Below are positions 37,442 through 47,358 of a DNA stretch of 64,000 bases, in pieces. Position 1 is the first letter of the stretch. Each line of letters begins with the position of its first letter. The stretch is taken from positions 1 to 64,000 of the forward strand of contig JAAWEL010000021.1 of assembly GCA_022794255.1 (NCBI GenBank), given 5' to 3'. The notes under the pieces are model-generated. The model saw nothing but the letters and a program-made list of their open reading frames with translations. It had not been told where the DNA came from and searched no databases. The translations under genes were made by a program, and so were the position numbers. This DNA comes from Lachnospiraceae bacterium (GTDB taxonomy: Bacteria > Bacillota > Clostridia > Lachnospirales > Lachnospiraceae).

Positions 37442-38051
37442 GAGTCAGAAGATTTTGGCAGGAATATTTCTTGGCGGAATCCTTTTAGGCGGAATCGGCA
37501 CAGGGGTGGCATTGGTGGAGTATTCGTCTCTGGCTTATGGAGGGGAGAAAGAGATCGGCCAGGAGAATCTGGTAGTGCAGGAGCTGGATTATACATTTGA
37601 CCCAATGCAGGAGAAGATCAGAATTATCCGGGGATATCAGGACAGGGATGCAATGGTGGAGACGGACAGATCGGTGCCAGAGGGCACAGTCCGCTATGTG
37701 GTGACATATAATAAAAGAACCATACGACCGACTCTTTCCTTCTGGGAAGATTCCCCGGAGGAAGAAGAGCCCGGTGAGACAGACAAGGAGTCAGAGGAAA
37801 AACAGGCTCATAAGGTAATGTGCCTTCAGATGGAGACGGACTATATAGGCAACGATTTTGGCCTGATGATGGAAAATAAGGACAGGATTCTTGCGGATCT
37901 TAAGGAAAAAAAGATTTCCAGCTACCATGTGGCCTATGTCACAGATGTGAGGATTCTGGTGAATCCCCAGACGATATCAAGCATTCAGGGTCGCTCCCGG
38001 GAGCACGATTCTGATTACGGATCTACATCAGATGCTCAATCAGGATTTTAA
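37434..38051 (+). CDS. Hypothetical membrane/secreted protein of the PadR-HAAS operon
   Basis: Signal/TM helix, overlaps upstream HAAS gene by 8 bp; possible DUF4097-like role by position only. Confidence 0.6.
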   Translation: MHKSQKILAGIFLGGILLGGIGTGVALVEYSSLAYGGEKEIGQENLVVQELDYTFDPMQEKIRIIRGYQDRDAMVETDRSVPEGTVRYVVTYNKRTIRPTLSFWEDSPEEEEPGETDKESEEKQAHKVMCLQMETDYIGNDFGLMMENKDRILADLKEKKISSYHVAYVTDVRILVNPQTISSIQGRSREHDSDYGSTSDAQSGF

Positions 38052-38577
38052 GGCCCATCAGGATCAGAATGATCCCGCCAGTCAGTTCAGCCCGGGATTT
38101 GTAGCGGCAGCCGAATACGGTACCGATCTTTACACCGATGACAGACAGCGCTAAGGTGGTCAGGCCAATGAAGGAGACTGCGGGAAGAATATGCACCTGA
38201 AGAAATGCAAAGGTCACTCCCACGGCCAGAGCGTCAATACTGGTGGCTATGGCCAGAACTGCCATATCTGCCATAGCCAGGGAGGCGCTGCAGGTCTCTT
38301 CCTCCTTATTCAGCGCTTCACGTATCATATTAAACCCAATAACGCCTAAGAGAATGAAGGCAATCCAGTGATCATAGGCAGTGATTGCTTCTTGAAAATG
38401 GCTGCCCAGAAGATACCCAAGAGCAGGCATCATGGCCTGGAATCCTCCAAAATAAAGGCCCACGATCAGAGCATTTTTTATATGCATTTTCCCCATGGAA
38501 AGGCCTTTGCAGATGGATACGGCAAAGGCGTCCATGGAGAGCCCAACTGCGATAATAAAAAGTTCTGGAACAGACAT
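38023..38577 (-). CDS. mntP: Manganese efflux pump MntP
   Basis: [36 protein letters not shown]; six TM. Confidence 0.92.
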   Translation of the reverse strand: MSVPELFIIAVGLSMDAFAVSICKGLSMGKMHIKNALIVGLYFGGFQAMMPALGYLLGSHFQEAITAYDHWIAFILLGVIGFNMIREALNKEEETCSASLAMADMAVLAIATSIDALAVGVTFAFLQVHILPAVSFIGLTTLALSVIGVKIGTVFGCRYKSRAELTGGIILILMGLKILIEHLM

Positions 38578-38624
38578 AAGAAATCCTCCTGATGTGCAAT
38601 AAATATATGTCCTGTTTTTTCTGA

Positions 38625-39995
38625 TTATTCACTTAGATTCCGAATTTTTTTATCATAAATCCGCTTAAAAAGAATGGTGCTCATTACCACAGAGGTGATC
38701 TCAGCCAGAGGAAATGAATACCACACCGCGTGAAGGCCCCATAACCGGGCAAACAGCCAGGCAATGGGAAGGATACAAAGGAGCTGCCTGGCCACTGAGA
38801 CGATAAGGCTGTACACACCATTGCCCAGAGCCTGGAATACAGAGCCGGCGATAATACAGTAGCCTGCAAACAGAAAGCTTAAGCTGATAAGCCGCAGGGC
38901 AGGCACGCCGATTTCTAACATATGCTCTGAGGCGTCAAACATGAGAAGAAGCTGAGGGGTGAACAGTTGGAAGATGGCAAGTCCCACCAGCATAATCCCC
39001 ACTGCAATGTAGATGCTTAAGCGGGCTGTTTCCATGATCCGCTTTTTATTTCTGGCGCCATAGTTGTAGGCAATAATGGGGATCATCCCGTTGTTAAGAC
39101 CGAATACCGGCATGAAAATAAAGCTCTGCAGCTTAAAGTATACGCCGAATACGGTGACTGCTGTGGAGGAAAACACCCCGAGAATCTTGTTCATGCCATA
39201 GGTCATCACCGAGGAAATGGACTGCATGACAATGGAGGGAAGACCTACGGCATAGATGATTCCGATTACCCGCCGGTCCGGAGAAAATCCTTTCATGCGG
39301 ATGCTCACATCTGTGTTCCACCGGATATTGCAGAACAAAGAGATGAACATGGCGAGAAATTGCCCGGTGACTGTGGCAATGGCAGCCCCCCGGATGCCCA
39401 GAGCAGGAAAACCAAATAATCCGAAGATCATGATCGGATCCAGGATGATATTGGCGATGGCTCCCAGTCCCTGAGAGAACATATTATAGATTGTCCGTCC
39501 GGTGGACTGTATGATCCGCTCCAGCATCATTTCCATGAAGAACCCGAAAGAGAAGATCAGACACACCTGCAGGTATTCGATGCCATAGGCAATGATCTGC
39601 GGATCCTCGGTCTGACTGGCAAAATAGAGCCGGGAGGCAAACAAACCGAATAAGGCAAAAGCCAGGGCCCCTAAGATGGCAAGGAAGATGCCGTTTTGGG
39701 CCGCCTTTTGGGCTTCCTTCTGGTTCTGCTCTCCAAGGGAGCGGGACAAAAGGGCATTGACGCCCACGCAGGTGCCAGAGGAGACCGCGATCATCAGGCT
39801 TTGAATTGGAAAAGCCATGGAGATGGCGGCTAACGCCGCCTCATTGATTCGGGATACGAAAATACTGTCAATAATATTGTACATGGCCTGCACCAGCATG
39901 GAAATAATCATGGGCAGGGACATGGTAATGAGCAGGCGGTTAATGGGCATGGTACCCATCCGGTTCTGCCCTGGCTGTGTGGTTAGTTGTGACAT
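38625..39995 (-). CDS. MATE-family efflux transporter
   Basis: 12 [28 protein letters not shown]. Confidence 0.92.
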   Translation of the reverse strand: MSQLTTQPGQNRMGTMPINRLLITMSLPMIISMLVQAMYNIIDSIFVSRINEAALAAISMAFPIQSLMIAVSSGTCVGVNALLSRSLGEQNQKEAQKAAQNGIFLAILGALAFALFGLFASRLYFASQTEDPQIIAYGIEYLQVCLIFSFGFFMEMMLERIIQSTGRTIYNMFSQGLGAIANIILDPIMIFGLFGFPALGIRGAAIATVTGQFLAMFISLFCNIRWNTDVSIRMKGFSPDRRVIGIIYAVGLPSIVMQSISSVMTYGMNKILGVFSSTAVTVFGVYFKLQSFIFMPVFGLNNGMIPIIAYNYGARNKKRIMETARLSIYIAVGIMLVGLAIFQLFTPQLLLMFDASEHMLEIGVPALRLISLSFLFAGYCIIAGSVFQALGNGVYSLIVSVARQLLCILPIAWLFARLWGLHAVWYSFPLAEITSVVMSTILFKRIYDKKIRNLSE

Positions 39996-40185
39996 GGGAT
40001 GCTCCTTTCCTAAGGAAAATTATCTGTTAGTGTGCTGACTATTCTACTATTTCAGACAATAATTGTCAACTGTCTATGGGTAATGCCATATGGAAAACCA
40101 GTATGGGCTTTAATGTTTGTGAAAAATAGGTATTGAAATCAAAAAATGATTATGCTAATATAATACCAATTTAGTGCGGCAAAGC

Positions 40186-40508
40186 ATGAAAAAGGCAGAG
40201 AAGGAGACTCTTGCCCAAGGGACTTCGACAGGAAGACGGCGTCACCGACTGAGAGCGCTGTCCGGTTGGACCAGGCAGACAGGGAACACTCCGGAGCCGG
40301 TATTCTGAACCACAAATGCCAGGGATTTTACTTGAATGGTGCTGCTGTAAGTAGGAATACCCGGATGGCGCCCGTTATGTGCCAAGAGTGGAGGACGGAC
40401 TTTTTGCAGGAGCCGTTCTCAATGCGGGTGGTACCGCGGAGCATGATTCGATCAAGGATAATGTCCCGTCCCGGAATATGTAACAGTATTCCGGGGCGGG
40501 CTTTTTTA
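40186..40508 (+). ncRNA. T-box leader of the AspRS/gatCAB operon, specifier region GAAC (AAC = Asn; overlapping GAA = Glu)
   Basis: T-box core GCGGGTGGTACCGCGG at 40424-40439, candidate specifier CTGAACCAC (GAAC at 40307-40310), followed by terminator. Confidence 0.9.
40465..40508 (+). terminator. T-box terminator hairpin
   Basis: CCCGtCCCGGAATA...TATTCCGGGGCGGGCTTTTTT. Confidence 0.9.
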
Positions 40509-40581
40509 TTTCACAGGAAAAAGAACTTGGAACCGGAATCACAATCAGCAAAGCGGATTTTCAGGGAAAGGAGAGAGGACT

Positions 40582-41913
40582 ATGGAATTTTTGACAGGTG
40601 TTAAGGAAAAGGAAACCATAGAAATCAGGCAGCTTCTGGAAGGAGATTATCAGGGAAAAGTTGTAAAAATGAAGGGAGCTGTTCACAATATCCGGGATAT
40701 GGGAGATGTGGCTTTTGTGATTCTGCGCAAGGCCCAGGGACTGATTCAGTGTGTCTGTGAGAAGGGAAAGACCGATTTTTCCTTAAAGGATTTAAAGGAA
40801 GAGTCAGCGGTTGAGGTAATGGGTGTGGTGGTGTCTGAGAAACGGGCTCCCCAAGGCTTTGAACTGCGGCTGAAAAGCATCCGGATTCTGTCAGAGCCTT
40901 TTCAGGCGCTTCCTTTAGCGATCAATAAATGGAAGATGAACACCTCCTTAGAGACGAAGCTTGCCCTGCGGCCGGTTTCTCTGCGCAATGTGCGGGAACG
41001 GGCAAAGTTTAAGATTCAGGAAGGGATTGTGAGAGGTTTTCGGGAGTTTTTATTTGATCAGGGATTTACAGAGATCCGCACCCCCAAAATTGTGTCACGG
41101 GGAGCTGAGGGCGGTGCAAATGTATTTAAGCTGAACTATTTCAATCAGAAAGCAGAGCTAGGGCAGAGTCCTCAATTTTACAAGCAGACCATGGTAGGGG
41201 TGTATGATCGGGTATTTGAGGCAGCTCCTGTGTTCCGGGCAGAGAAGCACAACACCACCCGCCATTTAAACGAATACATCAGCCTGGATTTTGAGATGGG
41301 GTATATTGATGGCTTTGAGGATGTGATGGCCATGGAGACCGGATTTCTTCAATATACAATGGAGCTTTTGCGGCAGGATTACAAGAAGGAGCTGGAAATT
41401 TTGGATGTAAAGCTGCCGGTGATTGAAAAGATTCCTCAGGTCCGGTTTGATAAAGCCAAAGAGCTGGCGGCAGAGAAGTACAGCCGCAAAATCCGCAATC
41501 CTTTTGATTTAGAGCCAGAGGAGGAGCTTTTGATCGGCCGGTATTTTAAGGAAGAATATGACAGCGATTTTGTGTTTGTAACCCATTACCCATCTAAGAA
41601 ACGTCCCTTTTATGCTATGGATGATCCGGAGGACAGCCGGTTTACCTTAAGTTTTGACCTGCTTTATAAGGGGCTGGAGATCACCACAGGCGGCCAGAGA
41701 ATCCATGAATATCCGGTGATCCTGGAAAAGATGGAAAAACGGAACATGGATCCAGCGGATATCCGGGATTATCTGATGATTTTTCAGTACGGAATGCCTC
41801 CCCACGGCGGACTGGGCATTGGTTTAGAACGTTTGACCATGAAACTTTTGGATGAACAGAATGTTCGGGAAACCACGCTGTTTCCTAGGGATGTGACCAG
41901 ACTTGCGCCCTAG
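40582..41913 (+). CDS. aspS: Aspartyl-tRNA synthetase, archaeal-type (AspS2), likely non-discriminating
   Basis: Short (443 aa), no bacterial GAD insertion; FTEIRTPKIVSRGAEGGANVFKLNYF, FRAEKHNTTRHLNEYISLDFEMG, C-terminus GLGIGLERLTMKLLDEQNVRETTLFPRDVTRLAP as in archaeal AspRS. Confidence 0.88.
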   Translation: MEFLTGVKEKETIEIRQLLEGDYQGKVVKMKGAVHNIRDMGDVAFVILRKAQGLIQCVCEKGKTDFSLKDLKEESAVEVMGVVVSEKRAPQGFELRLKSIRILSEPFQALPLAINKWKMNTSLETKLALRPVSLRNVRERAKFKIQEGIVRGFREFLFDQGFTEIRTPKIVSRGAEGGANVFKLNYFNQKAELGQSPQFYKQTMVGVYDRVFEAAPVFRAEKHNTTRHLNEYISLDFEMGYIDGFEDVMAMETGFLQYTMELLRQDYKKELEILDVKLPVIEKIPQVRFDKAKELAAEKYSRKIRNPFDLEPEEELLIGRYFKEEYDSDFVFVTHYPSKKRPFYAMDDPEDSRFTLSFDLLYKGLEITTGGQRIHEYPVILEKMEKRNMDPADIRDYLMIFQYGMPPHGGLGIGLERLTMKLLDEQNVRETTLFPRDVTRLAP

Positions 41914-42006
41914 TGTACTGTCCGGATTATATTCAGGCAAGTCATTTGGCGAAATGTAAATGAGTCAGCACATTAGTGTCTCGCCAGATATCATGCAGAC
42001 AGTACA
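41914..42006. repeat. 93-bp element with ~20-bp imperfect terminal inverted repeats and an internal hairpin
   Basis: TGTACTGTCcGgATtATAT...ATATcATgCaGACAGTACA; internal TGGCGA...TCGCCA and AATGT...ACATT. Confidence 0.7.
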
Positions 42007-42042
42007 TCCGTGTGCTGGTACAGAGAAAGGAGTAATCGGAAA

Positions 42043-42336
42043 ATGGCAAATATAATCAGCGATGAGACGATAGAATATGTGGGAATCCTGGCTAAGCTTA
42101 AGCTTACCAAAGAAGAGCAGGAGGCCGCCAAAAAGGATATGGGGAGGATGCTGGACTACATTGACAAATTAAATGAGCTGAATACAGATGGTGTGGAGCC
42201 TATGTCCCATGTGTTCCCTGTAAACAATGTGTTTCGGGAGGATGTGGTGATCCATGGGAATGACCGGGAAAATATTCTAAAAAACGCACCAGAGAAGAAG
42301 GACGGGGCCTTTAAGGTTCCAAAAACTGTGGAATAG
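42043..42336 (+). CDS. gatC: Asp/Glu-tRNA amidotransferase subunit C
   Basis: [53 protein letters not shown]. Confidence 0.95.
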   Translation: MANIISDETIEYVGILAKLKLTKEEQEAAKKDMGRMLDYIDKLNELNTDGVEPMSHVFPVNNVFREDVVIHGNDRENILKNAPEKKDGAFKVPKTVE

Positions 42337-42366
42337 CGGCAACCGTTTTAAAGAGAGGAGCAGGAC

Positions 42367-43875
42367 ATGAAAAGTATCCTGGATTTGACTGCCCTGGAGT
42401 TGGGCAGTAAGATAAAGAAAAGGGAAATCGGCGTGATAGAGGCAGCGAAGGCCTCCCTGGCCCGGATGGAGGCCCTTGAGCCGAAGCTGAACTGCTATGT
42501 GACGGTGGATGAAAGGCTGACTCTGGCGCAGGCAGAAAAGGTACAGAGACAAATTGATAAAGGGGAGCTTCGCAGTCCTCTGGCAGGAGTGCCAGTTGCC
42601 ATCAAGGATAATCTTTGCATGGAAGGGATGCCCACCACCTGCAGTTCTCATATCCTGGAGAATTTTGTGCCCACCTACACGGCAGAAGCGGTGAAAAGGC
42701 TTTTGGATGCAGGAGCTGTGGTTTTAGGCAAGACCAACATGGATGAATTTGCTATGGGCAGCACGACAGAAACCTCTGCTTTCGGAGTGACAAAAAATCC
42801 CTGGAATCCGGAGCATGTGCCTGGCGGTTCTTCCGGTGGTTCCTGTGCAGCTGTGGCGGCAAATGAGTGTTTTTATGCCTTGGGTTCTGATACAGGGGGT
42901 TCGATTCGCCAGCCCAGTTCTTACTGCGGCGTCACGGGAATTAAGCCTACTTATGGCACGGTTTCCAGGTATGGATTGATTGCCTATGGTTCCTCCCTGG
43001 ATCAGATTGGACCTGTGGGAAAGAATGTGGAGGATTGTGCGGCAGTTTTGGAGCTGATTGCTTCCTATGATCAGAAGGACAGCACTTCCATCCGGCAAAG
43101 AGATCTGGATTTTACCTCTGGGCTGAGGGATGACGTGGAGAAAATGCGAATCGGGATTCCACGGGATTATTTTGGAGAAGGACTGGATAAGGAGGTAAAG
43201 GCGGCAGTTTTAAAGGCAGCAGAGGTTTTTAGGGAAAAGGGCGCTCTGGTGGAGGAGTTTGATTTAAGCCTGGTAGAATATGCCATTCCTGCCTACTATG
43301 TGATCGCTTCTGCAGAAGCCAGCTCCAACTTATCCCGGTTTGACGGAGTGAAGTACGGCTTTCGGACAAAGATGTATGAGGGGCTTCATGACATGTATAA
43401 AAAAAGTCGTTCTGAGGGGTTTGGCCCGGAGGTAAAGCGCCGGATTATGCTGGGTTCCTTTGTGCTCAGCAGTGGTTATTATGATGCCTATTATCTGAAG
43501 GCGCTGCGAACAAAGGCATTGATAAAAAAAGCTTTTGACAAGGCCTTTTTGCGGTATGACGTGATATTGGGGCCAACGGCGCCTTCCACAGCGCCCAAGC
43601 TGGGGGAATCCTTAAGCGATCCGCTGAAGATGTATCTGGGAGATATTTATACCATCTCTGTCAATCTGGCAGGTCTGCCTGGGATGAGTGTACCCTGCGG
43701 CCGGGATTCAAAAGGGCTTCCCATTGGCCTGCAGCTGATCGGAGATTGTTTCAAGGAGAAACATATTATCCGGGCCGGTTATGCCTATGAGTGCAGCCGC
43801 AGCTCTGAGCAGCCGGTTTTGGCAGGCGAAAATGAGGATATTCCACAGAGAATACAGGGAGGTGCAGGAATATGA
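42367..43875 (+). CDS. gatA: Asp/Glu-tRNA amidotransferase subunit A
   Basis: Amidase signature GGSSGGSCAAVAANECFYALGSDTGGSIRQPSSYCGV. Confidence 0.97.
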   Translation: MKSILDLTALELGSKIKKREIGVIEAAKASLARMEALEPKLNCYVTVDERLTLAQAEKVQRQIDKGELRSPLAGVPVAIKDNLCMEGMPTTCSSHILENFVPTYTAEAVKRLLDAGAVVLGKTNMDEFAMGSTTETSAFGVTKNPWNPEHVPGGSSGGSCAAVAANECFYALGSDTGGSIRQPSSYCGVTGIKPTYGTVSRYGLIAYGSSLDQIGPVGKNVEDCAAVLELIASYDQKDSTSIRQRDLDFTSGLRDDVEKMRIGIPRDYFGEGLDKEVKAAVLKAAEVFREKGALVEEFDLSLVEYAIPAYYVIASAEASSNLSRFDGVKYGFRTKMYEGLHDMYKKSRSEGFGPEVKRRIMLGSFVLSSGYYDAYYLKALRTKALIKKAFDKAFLRYDVILGPTAPSTAPKLGESLSDPLKMYLGDIYTISVNLAGLPGMSVPCGRDSKGLPIGLQLIGDCFKEKHIIRAGYAYECSRSSEQPVLAGENEDIPQRIQGGAGI

Positions 43876-45308
43876 GCAGACAATATGAGACGATAATCGG
43901 CTTAGAGGTTCATGTGGAACTTGCCACCAAAACAAAGATTTTCTGCGGATGCTCCACTGGGTTTGGAGGGGCGCCCAATACCCATACCTGCCCGGTCTGT
44001 ACCGGGATGCCAGGTTCTCTTCCAGTGCTCAACAGACAGGTGGTGGAGTATGCTCTGGCCGTAGGGCTTGCCACCAACTGCAGCATTAACCAGTACTGTA
44101 AATTTGACAGAAAAAATTATTTTTATCCGGATAATCCTCAGAATTATCAGATATCCCAGCTGTATCTTCCCATTTGTCATGATGGATGGGTGGAGATAGA
44201 GACCGAGGCAGGGAAAAAGAAGATCCATATTCATGAGATTCACATGGAAGAGGATGCCGGAAAGCTGATGCATGACGAGTGGGAGGATTGTTCCCTGGTG
44301 GATTACAACCGAAGCGGGATCCCTCTGATTGAGATTGTGTCAGAACCCGATATGAGAAGCGCGGATGAGGTGATTGCTTATCTGGAAAAACTGCGTCTGA
44401 TTATACAATATCTGGGAGCCTCAGACTGTAAGCTGCAGGAAGGATCCATGCGTGCAGATGTGAATCTGTCGGTGCGGCTGGTGGGAGATAAGGAACTTGG
44501 GACGCGAACGGAGATGAAAAATCTAAATTCCTTCAAGGCCATTGCCCGGGCGATTGAGGGGGAGAAAGACCGTCAGATTGAGATTTTAAAGGATGGTAAA
44601 AAGGTGGTTCAGGAGACGAGAAGATGGGATGACAACAAGGAATCCTCCCATGCTATGCGCTCTAAGGAGGACGCCCAGGATTACCGGTATTTTCCGGATC
44701 CGGACCTGCCCCCGGTAAGGATTGATGATGCATGGCTGGCCCGGGTAAAGGCTATGCAGCCAGAGCTGCAGGAAGAAAAGCTAAAACGCTATGAGAGAGA
44801 ATATCAGCTTCCCTTGTACGATGCCAGGATTTTAACTGGTTCCAAGCATCTGGCAGATATATTTGAGGAGACAGTAAGCTTTTGCGGGAAGCCTAAAGAG
44901 GTGTCCAACTGGTTGATGACGGATGCTATGCGCCTGTTAAAGGAGCATGAGAAAGAGCCGGAGGAACTTTCCTTCAGCCCAAAGAATCTGGCCAAGCTAA
45001 TCCGGCTGTTAGAGGAAAATGTAATTAACCGGACTGTAGCAAAAAACATATTTGAGGTGATATTTGCAGAAGATATCGATCCGGAAAAATATGTGGAGGA
45101 GAAGGGGCTGAGAGTAGTCAGCGATGAGGTAGCCTTAAGGGAAGTAATCGGAGAGATTCTTAAGAAAAATCCTCAGTCTGTGGTGGATTACAGGGCAGGG
45201 AAGCAGAAGGCTATGGGATTTGTTGTGGGGCAGACGATGCGGGCTATGAAGGGGAAGGCGGATCCGGCAGTGGTAAATGAGCTGGTAAGAGAGCTTTTAG
45301 ATAAGTGA
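43872..45308 (+). CDS. gatB: Asp/Glu-tRNA amidotransferase subunit B
   Basis: YETIIGLEVHVELATKTKIFCGCSTGFGGAPNTHTCPVC; DVNLSVR. Confidence 0.97.
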   Translation: MSRQYETIIGLEVHVELATKTKIFCGCSTGFGGAPNTHTCPVCTGMPGSLPVLNRQVVEYALAVGLATNCSINQYCKFDRKNYFYPDNPQNYQISQLYLPICHDGWVEIETEAGKKKIHIHEIHMEEDAGKLMHDEWEDCSLVDYNRSGIPLIEIVSEPDMRSADEVIAYLEKLRLIIQYLGASDCKLQEGSMRADVNLSVRLVGDKELGTRTEMKNLNSFKAIARAIEGEKDRQIEILKDGKKVVQETRRWDDNKESSHAMRSKEDAQDYRYFPDPDLPPVRIDDAWLARVKAMQPELQEEKLKRYEREYQLPLYDARILTGSKHLADIFEETVSFCGKPKEVSNWLMTDAMRLLKEHEKEPEELSFSPKNLAKLIRLLEENVINRTVAKNIFEVIFAEDIDPEKYVEEKGLRVVSDEVALREVIGEILKKNPQSVVDYRAGKQKAMGFVVGQTMRAMKGKADPAVVNELVRELLDK

Positions 45309-45389
45309 AATTTACTAATCTTCATAGGTGTGACACATGAAATTGCAGCATTCAGGTAATCGGGAAAAGCTGTGGGAAATAAAAACGGA

Positions 45390-45418
45390 TTGTAAAATGG
45401 AAGGTTTTCGTGTAGAAT
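45390..45418 (+). promoter_or_regulatory. Sigma-A promoter TTGTAA-N17-TAGAAT
   Basis: Upstream of the aminotransferase gene. Confidence 0.5.
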
Positions 45419-45493
45419 GAGAAGAACCTTACACATGGTAAAAAGAGAATTGACCGCCGGATAGGGGCAGTGCCCTAAAGTGAGATAGGAGGA

Positions 45494-46804
45494 GTGAATA
45501 TGCAATCATATGCAGAGATGAGTAATGAGGAATTGCATGCATTAAAAAAGCAGCTGACGGTTCGGTACAGGGATTTCCAGGGCAAGGATTTAAGGCTGGA
45601 TATGTCCAGAGGGAAGCCCAGCGTGGATCAGCTGGATCTCTCCATGGGAATGATGGATGTGCTTAGCAGTGATGATGATTTAACCTGTGATGACGGTACA
45701 GACTGCCGTAATTACGGTGTGCTGACTGGTATTGGGGAGGCCAAGGAGCTGTTGGGAGATATGATGGAGGTCTCTCCGGATAATATTATCATTTATGGAA
45801 ATTCCAGTTTAAATGTTATGTTTGATACAGTGTCCCGCTCCATGACTCACGGGGTGATGGGAAATACTCCCTGGTGCAAACTGGATAAGGTGAAGTTTTT
45901 GTGCCCTGTACCTGGCTATGACCGTCACTTTGCCATTACGGAGTATTTTGGTATTGAGATGGTCAATGTCCCCCTGACCGGGGAGGGGCCGGATATGGAT
46001 ATAGTGGAAAAAATGGTGGCAGAGGATGATACGATCAAGGGAATCTGGTGTGTTCCCAAGTACTCCAATCCTACGGGAAACAGCTATTCGGATGTTACGG
46101 TTCGCCGCTTTGCCCGTTTAAAACCGGCAGCGCCTGATTTTAGAATCTATTGGGATAATGCCTATGGGATTCATCACCTGTATGATTATGATCAGGATCA
46201 CCTGATTGAGATTCTTGCAGAGTGTAAGAGGGCAGGTAATCCGGATCTGGTGTATAAATTTTCTTCCACCTCCAAGATCAGCTTCCCTGGTTCTGGCATT
46301 GCTGCCATTGCCACTTCACGCAACAACCTGGAGGACATAGAAAAGCAGCTGAAGTTTCAGACGATTGGTCATGACAAGGTGAACCAGCTTCGCCATGTCC
46401 GTTTTTTCGGCGGGATTCACGGAATGGTGGAGCACATGCGGCTTCATGCAGATATCATGCGTCCCAAGTTTGAAGCAGTGACGTCCACTCTGGAGCGAGA
46501 GCTGGGGGGATTGGGAATCGGTTCCTGGACCAGCCCTAAGGGAGGGTATTTTATTTCTTTTGATTCTATGGACGGTTGTGCAAAGGAGATTGTAGCCCGA
46601 TGCAAAAAGGCAGGGCTTATTATGACCGGGGCAGGGGCTACTTATCCTTACGGAAAGGATCCCAACAACCGGAATATCCGCATTGCGCCATCTTATCCGC
46701 CTCTGGAGGATTTGATTCTGGCTATGGAGCTGTTTGCTCTGTGTGTGAAGATTGTCAGTATCAACAAAATCCTGGCAGACAGAAAGGCAAACGGGGAGGC
46801 ATAA
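45494..46804 (+). CDS. PLP-dependent aminotransferase (class I/II, aspartate aminotransferase 1c-like)
   Basis: YGVLTGIGEAKELLGDMM, CVPKYSNPTGNSYS, YWDNAYGIHHL, FSSTSKISFPGSGIAA (PLP Lys). Confidence 0.88.
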   Translation: MNMQSYAEMSNEELHALKKQLTVRYRDFQGKDLRLDMSRGKPSVDQLDLSMGMMDVLSSDDDLTCDDGTDCRNYGVLTGIGEAKELLGDMMEVSPDNIIIYGNSSLNVMFDTVSRSMTHGVMGNTPWCKLDKVKFLCPVPGYDRHFAITEYFGIEMVNVPLTGEGPDMDIVEKMVAEDDTIKGIWCVPKYSNPTGNSYSDVTVRRFARLKPAAPDFRIYWDNAYGIHHLYDYDQDHLIEILAECKRAGNPDLVYKFSSTSKISFPGSGIAAIATSRNNLEDIEKQLKFQTIGHDKVNQLRHVRFFGGIHGMVEHMRLHADIMRPKFEAVTSTLERELGGLGIGSWTSPKGGYFISFDSMDGCAKEIVARCKKAGLIMTGAGATYPYGKDPNNRNIRIAPSYPPLEDLILAMELFALCVKIVSINKILADRKANGEA

Positions 46805-46861
46805 AGTTTTTCTCTGTGTAATACTGGCGAGCCGGAACAATAGGTTCCGGCTCTTTACTTT

Positions 46862-47341
46862 TTGGACTTCCTGTCCTATAATACAATAGACTATGTTTGG
46901 GAGAAGATGATGATGGGACAACTGTGGGACCATATCAGGGCAAGGCTGGTAAACAGGGAGATAATTTTTTATTTTATTTTTGGGGTATTGACCACCCTGG
47001 TGGACTGGATCAGCTACAGAGTTATGACAAGATGCTATGGCACAGATTACCGGATTGCCACCACAGGGGCGTGGACAGCGGCAGTGTTGTTTGCTTTTGC
47101 AACAAACAAGCTGTTTGTATTCAGGAGCAGAAGCTTGAACCCACGTAAAGTGTGGAGGGAGTTTGTGCCTTTTGTGGCCTGCCGGATTGCCACAGGGCTG
47201 TTTACACTGGCAGCAATGATTGCTCTGGTGGACGGGATGGGCATCCGAAGAGATTTTATCTGCAAGATTGTTGTGTCAGGGATTTCCCTGATTTTAAATT
47301 ATGTATTCAGCAAATGGCTGGTATTCAGAAAGGTATCGTAA
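46862..47341 (+). CDS. GtrA-family membrane protein
   Basis: FYFIFGVLTTLVDWISYRVM...ATNKLFVFRSRS...LNYVFSKWLVFRK. Confidence 0.9.
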   Translation: MDFLSYNTIDYVWEKMMMGQLWDHIRARLVNREIIFYFIFGVLTTLVDWISYRVMTRCYGTDYRIATTGAWTAAVLFAFATNKLFVFRSRSLNPRKVWREFVPFVACRIATGLFTLAAMIALVDGMGIRRDFICKIVVSGISLILNYVFSKWLVFRKVS

Positions 47342-47358
47342 GCAAGGAGAAACCGGAG

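Noticed and set aside
38578-38624. yybP-ykoY Mn riboswitch upstream of mntP
   Set aside because: Only ~47 bp to the MATE gene, with no room for the aptamer.
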